From positions 380,653 through 444,652 of the forward strand of contig NW_003314361.1 in the NCBI RefSeq assembly GCF_000143415.4: a stretch of DNA of 64,000 bases. The letters are read 5' to 3'. The position numbers and the translations under genes were made by a program. The notes beneath the pieces were generated by a model. The model was given only the letters and a program-made list of their open reading frames with translations, made no database searches and was not told the DNA's origin. This stretch comes from Selaginella moellendorffii (taxonomy: Eukaryota > Streptophyta > Lycopodiopsida > Selaginellales > Selaginellaceae). Below, in pieces: positions 11,166 through 20,803 of the stretch. The number at the start of each line of letters is the position of its first letter. The stretch's first letter is position 1.

Positions 11166-11339
11166 TAGCGGCCTGTTTTTACAGTGCCTCACAGGCAAAG
11201 AGTCCGTATCCACTAGAAAACTTTCAACGATATATAGATATAAAAACGTGAATCTCAGACTTTTCTGTGTGAGTTGCAAAACGATAGACGTACCGCGCAA
11301 CAGGCGTCTTTCTCATTGCGAGGCTTCTCCACAATCTTT

Positions 11340-12314
11340 TCATTCTCCTTTGATCACTGCTGCGATGACTCGATCTGTAGTTTCCTGCCCGAAGAGCCTC
11401 GGCATGTTTGCACCTAAATCCACCTCCACGGAATTCTTCCTCATCATGTCGTCTCTTTCCCGGAGAGAACTTATCTGGGCTTCACTCGTCAAAGTTCTTC
11501 CCAGCTCCGTGAACCCGTGCAGCCATATGGAGACCGCCTCCTCCACACACGGAGTGATAGACTCTTCCACCACTCCATCAAGTTCTTCCTCACCCTCTGC
11601 GGCAAACTTTAACAGTAACGCAGTCGGCGAAGCCATGACGCGTACGAAAAGCGAAGGCGAGACGTAGTACTCACACTGTGGAAGCTTTACCAGCTTGGCT
11701 CGCAGCTCGTCCAGCTTTGAGTCCTCGTAAAATCTTTTCAGGTACTCTGGATCCATGACGAGGTCCTTGCGGGGCATGTTGTCCACGCACAGAACAAGTG
11801 ACTTGTAACCAGTTTGGATCAACTCCACCAAAAGATGAGGAGAATCAATTTCGGGCTCTAGAATGGTTTGAAGCGTCGTGATGTTGAGAGGCCCGAATGG
11901 AAGACTGGAGTGAAGCCACGAACCAAGAAGGAAACGAATCTAGAAAAGAACAATGGAAGTTTGCTTACTCAAAGTTTCTAAGCAAAATCTTCAATGGTAC
12001 CTTGGAGCCTTGTTTCCCTGATCTTAACACCACCGATCCTTGGGAGACACCGTCCTGGCTCTGGAAAGACCTGACTTCCGGCGGCGTGAGCGTGGAATTG
12101 AGGAGCGAACCCAGCTCCCGGTCGAGCCTCGTGGCTAAACTGGTCATGAGCTTGTTCTTGGCGATGCTGAGCTTGGGGAACTCGATCCAGCTACCAGCGC
12201 AAGGCGGCGCCATGAAAGAGGATGGGCTACGAAACTTCCCTGGAGAAGTGGATTGGAGCTCGAATCGATTCTTTCTTTCCTACCTGGATGACAGCACGAG
12301 GTCGCCAATGCCAT
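11340..12314 (-). CDS. RCCR: Red chlorophyll catabolite reductase (RCCR), three exons
   Basis: RCCR reduces red chlorophyll catabolite to a colourless fluorescent catabolite in the chloroplast, using ferredoxin. The exons I read are 12314-12284, 12239-12001 and 11939-11340, giving 289 residues. The small introns of 44 and 61 bp have GT-AG ends and keep frame. The product matches Arabidopsis ACD2 along its length: FPKLSIAKNKLM near the start, LGSWLH and LNITTLQ across the second junction, then DNMPRKDLVMDPEYLKRFYE, YVSPSLFVR and PRLFGQETTDRV. The N-terminus (MALATSCCHPGK) is short, Ser-rich and basic, as expected of a transit peptide. The first exon is only 31 bp. The family call is firm; the start exon is the least certain part. 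Confidence 0.9.
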
Positions 12315-12459
12315 GCCCACAAAGATCAATGTCAAATTATCAGAAATCAAGTTGGTAATATGTGTTTTTAAATATAAAAAAGTATTTCTAAACAATGCAA
12401 TAAAATTGTTTTATTTGCTAGAACGAAGAAACACTAAGTTGAGACATGCCCTCATTTCT

Positions 12460-14485
12460 TCACTGCTCCACTGATCCCGGCAGGTGTTCTATCGAGAAAG
12501 ACATATCACTGCTGCTGAGCTCGGGAGACTTGATGTCTTCAATCAGCTTCACAACCTGGGCCATCTTGGGTCGCTGCTCCGGATTGGACGCAACGCAGTC
12601 GAGTGCAATCCTCAGCAGATACACCATCTCCTCCTCGGAGTTTCTCCTGTAGGTGACGAGCTCGTAGTCAAATACCTCGGCGGTCCACTCCTCGCGGACC
12701 GTGGAGTTGACCCACCTGGGCAGGTCAACGCTGCTGCCCTGCCTCGCCGCCACCCTGCCCGTCAAGAGCTCCAGCAGCATCACCCCGAAGCTGTAGACAT
12801 CTGCCTTGTGCGTCACCTTCTTGGCCACAAACATCTCCGGTGCCCTGTAGCCATCGCTCGCCTGCGGACCGTTCTGGACGCTCGCAAACGGCAGCAGCCC
12901 AAAGTCCGCAATGCAAGCCTGCCCGTTTCCATCGAATACTACGTTGGTGGATTTCAAGTTGCCGTGTGGCATTGTTGGGCACTCCCGGTGAAGAAATGCC
13001 AGCCCCTGCGCTACGCCGTAGGCTATCTGTAGGCGATCCGGCCATGCCAATAGTTCCCGCTCGTTCGTTCCTCGGTTGGCTGTCCAGAGCACAAGCAAAA
13101 ACTTGAGAGATAATTCCACGATTTGATTTACCAAGTTCCTTACCGTGCAAACGAGTGTAGAGGCTTTTGTTTGGGAGATAGTCGTAGACCAGGAGCTTCT
13201 CCTCTTGCGCGTAGTAATAGTAGGCCACCAGCGGAACCAAGTTTGGGTGCTTGAGCCTGCCTACAAGCGCAAGCTGCTTCTCAAACTCGGCTTTCTCCGT
13301 CAAGTTTCTGTCAATCAGCCGCTTTACAGCGAATACGACACCTTCGCCCAGGACAGCCTTGTACGTTGTTCCCACAGTGCCTTTGGGAACAAGCATCTCC
13401 GCAGATGCCCGAAGCAATTCTTTCAAGCCAAAGCTGTGTTGATTGTCCTCGGCAGCGAAAATTAGCCTCCCGGCTTCACCCTCCACTGATCCTCGCTGCT
13501 CCGGGAACTGCATGCTCGCCGAGTCTATGCTTTGCACCTCTCCGCCATCTTTTTTCTCGGGACTCTTCGATTTGTGTGTCACAAGCTTGTTTTTGTCGTC
13601 GGGATTTCCTCTCCTGAGGTAGAACATGAGGAGGAGACAGATAAACACGACGATGGCGAGGCTGAAGACGACGATGATTATGATGCTTGGGAGGCTGAGC
13701 TTGTCGCTTTCAGAAGAGCGAGGTTCCGAGTGGGCATTCTCTGGAGACGAGGGCGATGGTAGTGGTGGGCAACTGTTGTTAGTTGGCGGCCCACAAAGAT
13801 CGTTCCCTGCGAATGAAGTTGGGCTTGTGGATGCGAGTGATTTTGGAATGCTGCCAGTCAATCGGTTGTGGGAGACACCGAAGTCTGTCATCTTGGGGAA
13901 CAACATATCTGGGATCGGACCTGTGAGAGAGTTGTAGTCGAGCCTGAGCGTCTGCAATTCCTGGAGACTGCTGAGTTCCCGTGGGATCTCTCCCTCCAGC
14001 TGATTGTTTCGGAGTGACAAGCGATCTAAGATGGCCAGCGTGCCTAGCGAGGCAGGGATATTACCGGTGAGCTTGTTGCCGAGCAAGATGAGTTGCTTGA
14101 GGTGGATGCAGCTGGAGAGATCAGGGGGAATGGGCCCGGAGAGCGAGACGTTGATGAGCCTTAGAACTCGGAGTTGATCTAGCCTGCTCAACGTGTTTGG
14201 TGCTATGGTTCCCGGAAGATCCAAGTTCTCGAGCTCCAGAAACGTGACACGGCCGATCACTGGCTTCTTGCAATTGACCCCTTGCCAGGCGTTTTGATCC
14301 GTGCATGGATTGAGGCTGGAGACGTTCCATTGCAAGATTCTGTTTTGTGGATCTGCAAACTTCATGAAATCGATGAGTGCCTGCCTGTCCGAAGACACAT
14401 CCGGCTGCTGTGCCGACGATAAACACCAAAGCCCAGAGAAGATAACAAATGACCAGATGGTTTTACAGCAGTAGAGTGTAGCCAT
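12460..14485 (-). CDS. Class III LRR receptor-like kinase with atypical kinase domain
   Basis: This is a membrane receptor-like kinase of 653 residues in two exons (14485-13144 and 13079-12460; 64-bp intron, GT-AG, phase 1). I chose the Met at 14485 because a hydrophobic signal peptide ending near SSAQQ follows it. An upstream in-frame Met would add 20 charged residues. In order it has an LRR N-terminal cap, about five LRRs (GPIPPDL, GNIPASL, GEIPREL), a Pro/Ser-rich stalk, one membrane segment (about residues 270-292) and a kinase domain. The ATP lysine (FAVKRL) and DFG (ADFGLL) are present. The catalytic loop is HGNLKSTN instead of HRD, so the Asp is Asn, and the glycine loop is GTVGTTY. 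This group often acts as a pseudokinase co-receptor. The ligand is unknown. Confidence 0.9.
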
Positions 14486-15387
14486 TTTTCTTCTTCTTGA
14501 TGTAGAGATTTGCACCATATACATAAATGTAAGATCTAAGAACATAAAACACTGTTACTCATATGAAGCAGTGCTCGATTGTGCTAAGTTTACCTGTGTC
14601 TAGAAGCACTGCCTTGCGTTGCATGGGACGTCCCCTGTCTTTCTTCGTGTAATACCTCATGACTGTCTTGATCAAAGCAGGGATCCTTTTGAGCCAGAGA
14701 ATGCAAGCTTGGTGTTTGTCATGGTGGCCGCCCTGATGAGAGGTATTTTGGTTTCACTGGCCATGACATGCCCCTTTGGTCTGTCCTCATGTGAAGGCAT
14801 ACTGAAAAACCAAAGCTTGCCTTGCACCACAAAATGCAGCTGTCAAGAGGCTCCACACTTCAGTCACTCATGGAATTTCCAACTTTGGAAACATATTGTA
14901 AATATATATAAAAAAAAGGGGAGTTTTTTGTTTTGTTTTCTATCGTATGGCATGGATGGACGGCTTGTGATTATAATGAAAAAAAGCATTGGAAATACCA
15001 TTAGCGAAAAGATGTGCAAGCAGCAGGGACTAATGCACAACATTTCCGTAATCTCTCGCCACTGATCACGTCGGGACAAGCCTTGCTTGAAAACTTCGGA
15101 ATCTTTGATGGCTGCGTTTCCAAAGCTTGTTGTTTGGCATTTGCTTGCGGCCAAGTCCTTCATATCCGGAGGTCTTTGGAGATGGTTTTGTTCCACACAG
15201 AAAGCTAATTTCTTCCTCTTGTTGTGTTCTTCTTCTTCACGTAAGATGACACTTTACTTTTCTCTCATGTCTCTCTTTGGTAGCTAGACCAACTTAATTG
15301 TGTGTTCTTTTGGCTCTCAGGTAACAGCTGCTAGAGAAGAAGATCTTGTCCAAGCAGTTCTAATTCCATCCATACAACATATATTCC
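14486..15387. other. Intergenic region with probable 5' UTR intron of the DUF538 gene
   Basis: This divergent spacer lies between the receptor kinase (minus) and the DUF538 gene (plus). No coding frame is convincing. Near 15238 a GTAAGATG donor-like site and at 15312-15320 a TTGGCTCTCAG acceptor-like site bracket about 80 bp. That suggests a leader intron just upstream of the DUF538 start. Confidence 0.4.
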
Positions 15388-15807
15388 ATGGCGGACCAGG
15401 ATTTGAAGAAGGACGCGGTGGTGTGGAAGGGGCCCGAGAGTTTGAAGCAAGCCATCTCGCTGCTCGAGGAATTCAAGCTCCCGGGAGGGCTGCTGCCGCT
15501 GGAGGAGGTGATCGAGGTGGGCTACGTCAAGGCGACGGGCTACATGTGGATCACCACCGCCAAGAAGATCGAGCACAACTTCGCCAAGATCAAGAAGCTG
15601 GTGAGTTATTCCACCTCCATCCATGGCTTCCTGAGCGACAAGAAGATCGCCAAGCTCCAGGGCGTCAAGGCCAAGGAGCTCCTCATCTGGGCTCCCGTGG
15701 GGCAGATCATGGCCGACGCCGACGATGCCGTCAAGAGCGTCCACTTCAAGAGCTTCGCGGGCATCACCAAGACCTTCCCTACTGAAGCTTTTGCTCTTGG
15801 GGAGTGA
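15388..15807 (+). CDS. DUF538 family protein
   Basis: This single-exon 139-residue protein belongs to the plant DUF538 family (PF04398). Visible family features are an N-terminal helix with ESLKQAISLLEEFKLPGGLLPL, then EEVIEVGYVKATGYMWI, KIEHNFAKIKKLVSYST, and a C-terminal GITKTFPTEAFA tail. The family folds as a small beta-rich domain. Its biochemical role is unsettled, with stress-related and esterase-like activities proposed. There is no signal peptide, so a cytosolic location is likely. Length is typical, and the high third-position GC matches the PPR gene downstream. Confidence 0.9.
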   Translation: MADQDLKKDAVVWKGPESLKQAISLLEEFKLPGGLLPLEEVIEVGYVKATGYMWITTAKKIEHNFAKIKKLVSYSTSIHGFLSDKKIAKLQGVKAKELLIWAPVGQIMADADDAVKSVHFKSFAGITKTFPTEAFALGE

Positions 15808-15947
15808 TAATCCAAAAGCCCACCAAGATCACCAACAAATTTCCAAAAATCACGCGAAAACTGTATCTTCGGCTCTTTCGAATATACCCATAAACGTCTC
15901 GCAAAATATACATTTAGGGTTTTGCGTTATCCACTTTTTAAAAATCT

Positions 15948-18089
15948 ATGGACGGTGGAGATTTGTTTGATCTAACGGCGGAGAACTCGACTAGGGCTCT
16001 TGGGATGCTCGAGGAATGCTCCGTGCGCGCGCCTGGAATTCCCTGCAAGGACACCGCGGCTAGGCCCGGCGCTTACCTCGCGGCTCTCAAGGTATGCGGC
16101 GGCGCCAGAGATCTAGAGCGCGGCAGGAGAATCCACAGCGAGATTATCCGCGCCTCCACTCCCGATTGCTTCGTCTCCACCGCGCTCGTCGACATGTACT
16201 GCAAATGCGGCAGCCTGGTGGAGGCCCGGGCCGTCTTCGAGGGAATCCCAGCGCCGGAGAGATCGGTGGTGTCCTGGAACTGCATCGTCATGGGCTACGC
16301 GCAGTGCGCTCGCGGCGATCTGGCCCTGGATCTCTACGCGAGAATGGACTGCGCTCCCAATCGCGTCACCTTTCTTGCTCTCCTCAAGGCCTGCGTGAGC
16401 CTGTCCCAGCGTGAAGATCCCAAGCTTGTCGCCGGAGCCATGATCAAGCCCGAGAGCTTGCGACTTGGGCGATGGATCCACTCGCGAGCTGCGAGAACCG
16501 GCGACGACCGGCACCTCCAGGTCTCCAACACGATCATCGACATGTACTCCAAGCTCGGCTGCTCGATCGACGCTCACAGGCTCCTCGACGCCATGCCCCG
16601 GCCTAGCGTCGTGTCTTGGAACTGCCTCCTCTTGGGATACGCCGAGAATGGCCGCGAAAGCTTCGCTCTCGAGCTCTTCTCCCGGATGGAAGACGAAGGC
16701 TACGATCCCGACACTGTGACGTTCGTTGCCGCCTTGAAAGCCTGCGCGAGCCTCGCCGATCGAAGCACCACCAAGCTTCGTTTGCTGGAGAAGGGACGAT
16801 CCATCCACTCTCGAGCTCTGCGAGCTTTCCATGGAAAGGAGCTCCACATCTTCCTCTCGAGCACGCTGGTGGACATGTACGCCAAGTGTGGGAGCTTGGA
16901 CGAAGCTTGCCGGGTCTTCAAGAGCATGAGGCACCGCAGCGTCGTGACGTGGAACTGTATCATCACGGCCTACGCGCAGAGTGGCCACGGCGAGCTCGCG
17001 TTGCAACACTTCCAGAAGATGGTTGACGAAGGTGGTCTCGAGCCGGATGCGATCACTCTGATGGCGGCTCTCAAGGCTTGCGGGAGCATCGCTGAGAGAG
17101 AAGAACCGCAGATCGTCGAAGGAAAGCTCGTCAAGCCCGTGTCACTCGAGAGAGGCCGAGCTCTTCACCGTCGAGTTGCCAGCTCCGGATCACAGCACCA
17201 CAGCTTCGTCGCCAGCAGTCTCCTGGATATGTACTCCAAATGCGGGAGCATGGAGGACGCTCGAGAGATCTTCGAGCGTATGGAAAGCAAGGACCTGGTG
17301 TGCTGGACGTCGATGATTCTGGGCTATGCCGAGAGTGGCCAGGGCGAGCTTGCGCTCAAACTTTACACCGAGATGAAAGCCAGCGGCCTGGAAGCTGACG
17401 ACGTGACTTTCGTGGCGGCTCTCAAGGCGTGTGGAAGCCTGGGAGCTCTGGCAGCCGGGAAGAACGTCGAGGCCGAGATCTGCAACGCTGGAGTGGAGAG
17501 CCATCTGGTGGTGGCGAATGCTCTCGTCGATTTCTACGGCAAGTGTGGCAGCATGGCGGAAGCTCGAGAGATCTTTGAGTCGCTGAGCAGCAGCCGCAGG
17601 GTCGACGTGATAACTTGGAACTCGTTGATCGACGGGTACAGTCGCCAAGGCAGCCACCAGCAAGTCTTTGATCTCCTGGACGAGATGGTGGCGCAAAACT
17701 TTCGGCCCAACGAGATCACGATGCTGTCAGCTCTCGCGGTTTGCAGCCACAGCGGTCTGGTGGATCGAGGCCGGGAGTTCCTCGAGACGATGGAGGCGAA
17801 GTTTCGAGTGTCGCCAGGGGTGAAGCACTACAGCTGCGTCGTGGGTCTGCTGGGACGAGCGAATCGATTCGATGAGGCGCTAAAGGTGGTGAGAAGCATG
17901 CCTTGTGATCCCGGCAGCTCCCTGTGGCTGACGCTGCTGGGAGCGTCGTGGAAGTGGAACGATCTGAGCGTTGGGGAGCTGGCATTTGATAAGCTCCGGG
18001 AAGAGAACAGCGCTGCCGCTTTCGTTCTTATGTCAAACATTTACGCTAATGGATCGCTCCCTAGAAGAACACATGAGCATTCCTCGTGA
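15948..18089 (+). CDS. PLS-class PPR protein, E domain cut short
   Basis: This intronless 713-residue protein is built of pentatricopeptide repeats from about residue 45 to 640. Many repeats carry the L/S-type signatures VSWNCIVMGYAQ, LVDMYAKCGSLDEA and VTFVAALKACGSL. Such proteins bind organelle RNA base by base and direct C-to-U editing or processing. The E-region begins (GVKHYSCVVGLLGRANRFDEA, WLTLLGASWK, VLMSNIYANGS). It then ends abruptly after about 9 unrelated residues, without the E+ or DYW deaminase part. It may be a truncated gene or one that recruits a DYW partner. No mitochondrial or plastid transit peptide is obvious. Confidence 0.9.
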   Translation: MDGGDLFDLTAENSTRALGMLEECSVRAPGIPCKDTAARPGAYLAALKVCGGARDLERGRRIHSEIIRASTPDCFVSTALVDMYCKCGSLVEARAVFEGIPAPERSVVSWNCIVMGYAQCARGDLALDLYARMDCAPNRVTFLALLKACVSLSQREDPKLVAGAMIKPESLRLGRWIHSRAARTGDDRHLQVSNTIIDMYSKLGCSIDAHRLLDAMPRPSVVSWNCLLLGYAENGRESFALELFSRMEDEGYDPDTVTFVAALKACASLADRSTTKLRLLEKGRSIHSRALRAFHGKELHIFLSSTLVDMYAKCGSLDEACRVFKSMRHRSVVTWNCIITAYAQSGHGELALQHFQKMVDEGGLEPDAITLMAALKACGSIAEREEPQIVEGKLVKPVSLERGRALHRRVASSGSQHHSFVASSLLDMYSKCGSMEDAREIFERMESKDLVCWTSMILGYAESGQGELALKLYTEMKASGLEADDVTFVAALKACGSLGALAAGKNVEAEICNAGVESHLVVANALVDFYGKCGSMAEAREIFESLSSSRRVDVITWNSLIDGYSRQGSHQQVFDLLDEMVAQNFRPNEITMLSALAVCSHSGLVDRGREFLETMEAKFRVSPGVKHYSCVVGLLGRANRFDEALKVVRSMPCDPGSSLWLTLLGASWKWNDLSVGELAFDKLREENSAAAFVLMSNIYANGSLPRRTHEHSS

Positions 18090-18136
18090 GAGATCGATCC
18101 CAGGCGCTAGAAAAACTTTTTAGATCGCTTACCTGG

Positions 18137-18484
18137 CTAGCGAACGACGGATGTGCTACTCGCCCAGAGGATCAAAGCGCAGATGAAGAGGACGAGTGGG
18201 ATCAAATGGATGGCGCTCTCGGGCTTGAGGAATTTGGAGGCCGGCCTCTTGTTGTCGTGGAGGAGCTGCCGCTCGGCATCGTCGGTGTCGCTGCCGCCAC
18301 TGCCGCCACTGCCGCCATTGCTGCTGTGATGGAGGGGATTATCGGACGGGAGATCGATGGCCACCATGCTGATGCTTCTGGGAATGACGCCGTTCGCCGC
18401 TCGCGTCGGGGATGTGTGGAGATAGACGGCATTCGTTGCGTAGCTAGCTTCTAGAGAAAGATTGGCGCTCTGCGCCCTGTGCAT
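18137..18484 (-). CDS. Small plant-conserved single-pass membrane protein
   Basis: This 115-residue frame starts MHRAQSANLSLEASY and carries a low-complexity Gly/Ser stretch near residues 57-66. It ends with one hydrophobic segment (HLIPLVLFICALILWASS, residues about 93-110). I recognise the pattern (MHR start and a C-terminal HxIPLVLxxCAxILW segment) from uncharacterised land-plant proteins of similar size. The topology looks tail-anchored, with a cytosolic N-terminus. It converges with the PPR gene, whose stop lies 47 bp away. The function is unknown. Confidence 0.7.
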   Translation of the reverse strand: MHRAQSANLSLEASYATNAVYLHTSPTRAANGVIPRSISMVAIDLPSDNPLHHSSNGGSGGSGGSDTDDAERQLLHDNKRPASKFLKPESAIHLIPLVLFICALILWASSTSVVR

Positions 18485-18852
18485 CGTCGACGATTCTTGC
18501 GCATTAAGATCGATCGCTGCGTAAGAAAGAAAAGAAGATAATTGCTGCGAAATATTTTAGATCTAGCCGGGATCTGAAGCTCGTGATCTAAGCGTACCTT
18601 CGAGCGCCAAGCCGATCGATCCAAGCGAGATGAAGCCCTAACAACGCCGCGTAGTGAAGATTCTAAGAATCTATATCTAGCATATTCTAGAATATACTAA
18701 TCGAATTTATCGTCCACGTGGCACGTCTGTCTACCGCGTGATTTACAATGCCCGTTTAAAGGAAATATTTATTGGAGAAACCCTGGGGCGAGTGTTCTTT
18801 GTTCTTTGTTTCTTCGCGGTGATCAATCAATCGGCGGCACAGCAGCAGCGCG

Positions 18853-19646
18853 ATGGCGTGGTGGAAGGCATTCACCAAGCCCAAGGAGGAGGAGAGCTCC
18901 AGCGCTCCCTCGGATCACAGCGGCGCCGCCGAGATTCCTTGTCCAAAATCCGAGAGCGGCGGCGTCGTCTCGTCGACCGTGCATGCTGTCCAGGACGCCA
19001 CCACCGCCGCCACTGACGCCGCAGGTACGTCGCCGTGCCCGATTTCGTGATTCTTGCGCGCATTCCTGAGTGTTTTGGATCGAAATCTTTGCTTTCCCTA
19101 AAGCGAGCTCGAGGACTTTGGGGTTTCTAGTCATGTAGCGCAAGAATGTAGGATGCCTGATGCTCCGATCGTCGTCTTGGTGTCATAGATCGTTTAATTT
19201 GTTCTCGGATGGGTCGATCGATCCATACTTCTTCACAGGCTTCCACCTGTGGGATTTCATGGATTTCGTGGATTCCTTGCAATTGGATAAGGGATTTCGT
19301 CTTTCTTTAATTTTTTTCTTGCCTGTCTCTGTCCGCTTGGCTGTGCTTGGTTCTCATGAGAGGCATTTGCTTAGAGAAAGTAACTGAGGCTGTGGCAGCA
19401 GTGGGCGCAGAGCAGCGCGAGGCGATTCGAATGGAAAATCGAGAGATTTGGGGGAGGATCAAAGAGGGCGACACGCTCTGGGGTCTGAGCGAGAAGTACT
19501 TGGGCGATGCAACCAAGTGGCCTCATCTCCACGCGGCTTGCCGGAAAGAACTCGGCCCCGATCCACTGCGACTCCTCCCAGGTACTCACATCACCGAGGC
19601 ATGCATCGCCAGAGCTCGCGAATCCAGTCGGAAGAGCAGGAACTGA
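18853..19646 (+). CDS. LysM-domain protein without signal peptide
   Basis: There are two exons, 18853-19024 and 19375-19646 (147 residues). The donor is GCAG|GTACGT. The best acceptor is TTGCTTAG at 19374, though a second in-frame acceptor 6 bp downstream is possible. Exon 1 encodes a charged, Ser/Ala-rich N-terminus. Exon 2 encodes one LysM domain (IKEGDTLWGLSEKYLGDATKW, then LLPGTHI) preceded by an amphipathic Ala/Glu helix. Secreted LysM proteins bind chitin or peptidoglycan. This one has no signal peptide or membrane segment and fits the small non-secretory LysM proteins of plants. Its ligand is unknown. Confidence 0.8.
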
Positions 19647-20803
19647 AGATCACAGCACCAGCAAAAACGATGATAGAAGAAAAGAATTCGCTGCCAGCAC
19701 TAGCAGCAGCCTTGGGTCGATCGATCGATCCAAGCGCCCATGGATTTGGATTGGAAGAAGCGAGCTTTCTACTACTAGCTATGGTTTTGTAGAGAAGAAA
19801 AGGGTTTTGCGGTGTGTGTACTTTGTTTGATATATAAGACAGTGGGTTTTCTCCTGCCATGCCATCTCTGTCTAAGTTCGTTTTCTTGGCTCGGTATATT
19901 CCACGTGTTCTTCAGGCGTGCCGTTTATAGATTTTTAACGCGACTGTGAATCGAACTGGCGACTGGCTGGAAAGGCTGATTAGATTATGCCAGGGGGAAG
20001 TAAGTTAATGTAGTTTAAATTTGGGGGGAATATCTGGTCGGCATCTAGCCAGCGAATCAAAAATCTTTTCCTCATCATCGCTGGGCGGGATGTTTTTTGA
20101 AATGGAGACGCATAAAAGGCGTGATCCTGCCACGTGCCGGGCGCTGGGGCCGCCACGTCAACATTCCTTGGTTTTGGGCCGATCCGTACGCCTCGGGCCG
20201 TACCCCACTGCGCCACTAGATTTGGCCAGGCTTGCGTGTGTGTGTGTACTGTGTGGCGGCTGACACTTAAAGGAGAAGAGAAAAAAGGCGCTGGTTTGGA
20301 TGGACGGGCAAATATTTTGGGTCTTTCTTCTCTAGGGGTTTCTTGGATTGCGATGCCATGGCGCTAGATCGATGCGCCAATTCCTGGCAAGGGAATGCGA
20401 TTGCGTCGTCGGTAAGCGATGGACGCCGCTAGCAGGAGATGGATTCTTTTCGCGGCCGTTTTGAGAGATCCGGGCGATCGGCGGCTGTCTTTGGGATGAA
20501 TCAATCCGGAATACGTGCCCTGGATTGGAGCTGGAGCGTCTTCTACGGAAGATTGTAGAGGTGGTGGTGTCTTTGCTTCCGGGACTCGTCTGGTGGCCCG
20601 GCCAAATGATTCGTGACAGGGACTAGAGCAGGGAGTTCTTACAGGAGTAGCTTGTGGTTCAAGGGAATGGATCATCATCGAGAAGAATTCCTGGTGACCA
20701 GCATTTTAATTCTCTAAAGGTATCGGAACAGGAATGTAGCTCCATCATCTGGACTAGAGGAGTTTCCTTTTTTTTATTGGGCTAGCGCCTCTCAAATCGT
20801 CCT
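19647..20803. other. Intergenic region upstream of RopGEF
   Basis: No coding frame is convincing. A CACGTG box occurs near 19903, and a mixed G/C-rich stretch at 20140-20230 may be promoter. The segment 20290-20800, just before the RopGEF start, is likely its 5' leader. A (TG)n run lies near 20236-20247. Confidence 0.4.

Noticed and set aside
12725-13079. Extension of the receptor kinase frame past 13144
   Set aside because: Beyond the donor at 13143 the frame reads through the intron and then out of frame. The spliced frame restores the kinase motifs.
14619-15196. ORFs on both strands upstream of the DUF538 gene
   Set aside because: They have no domain, no codon bias and a position matching a promoter and leader, so they are treated as chance frames.
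16113-17009. 298-residue minus-strand ORF inside the PPR gene
   Set aside because: It is a shadow of a GC-rich coding region. The plus strand gives clear PPR repeats, and the minus product resembles nothing known.
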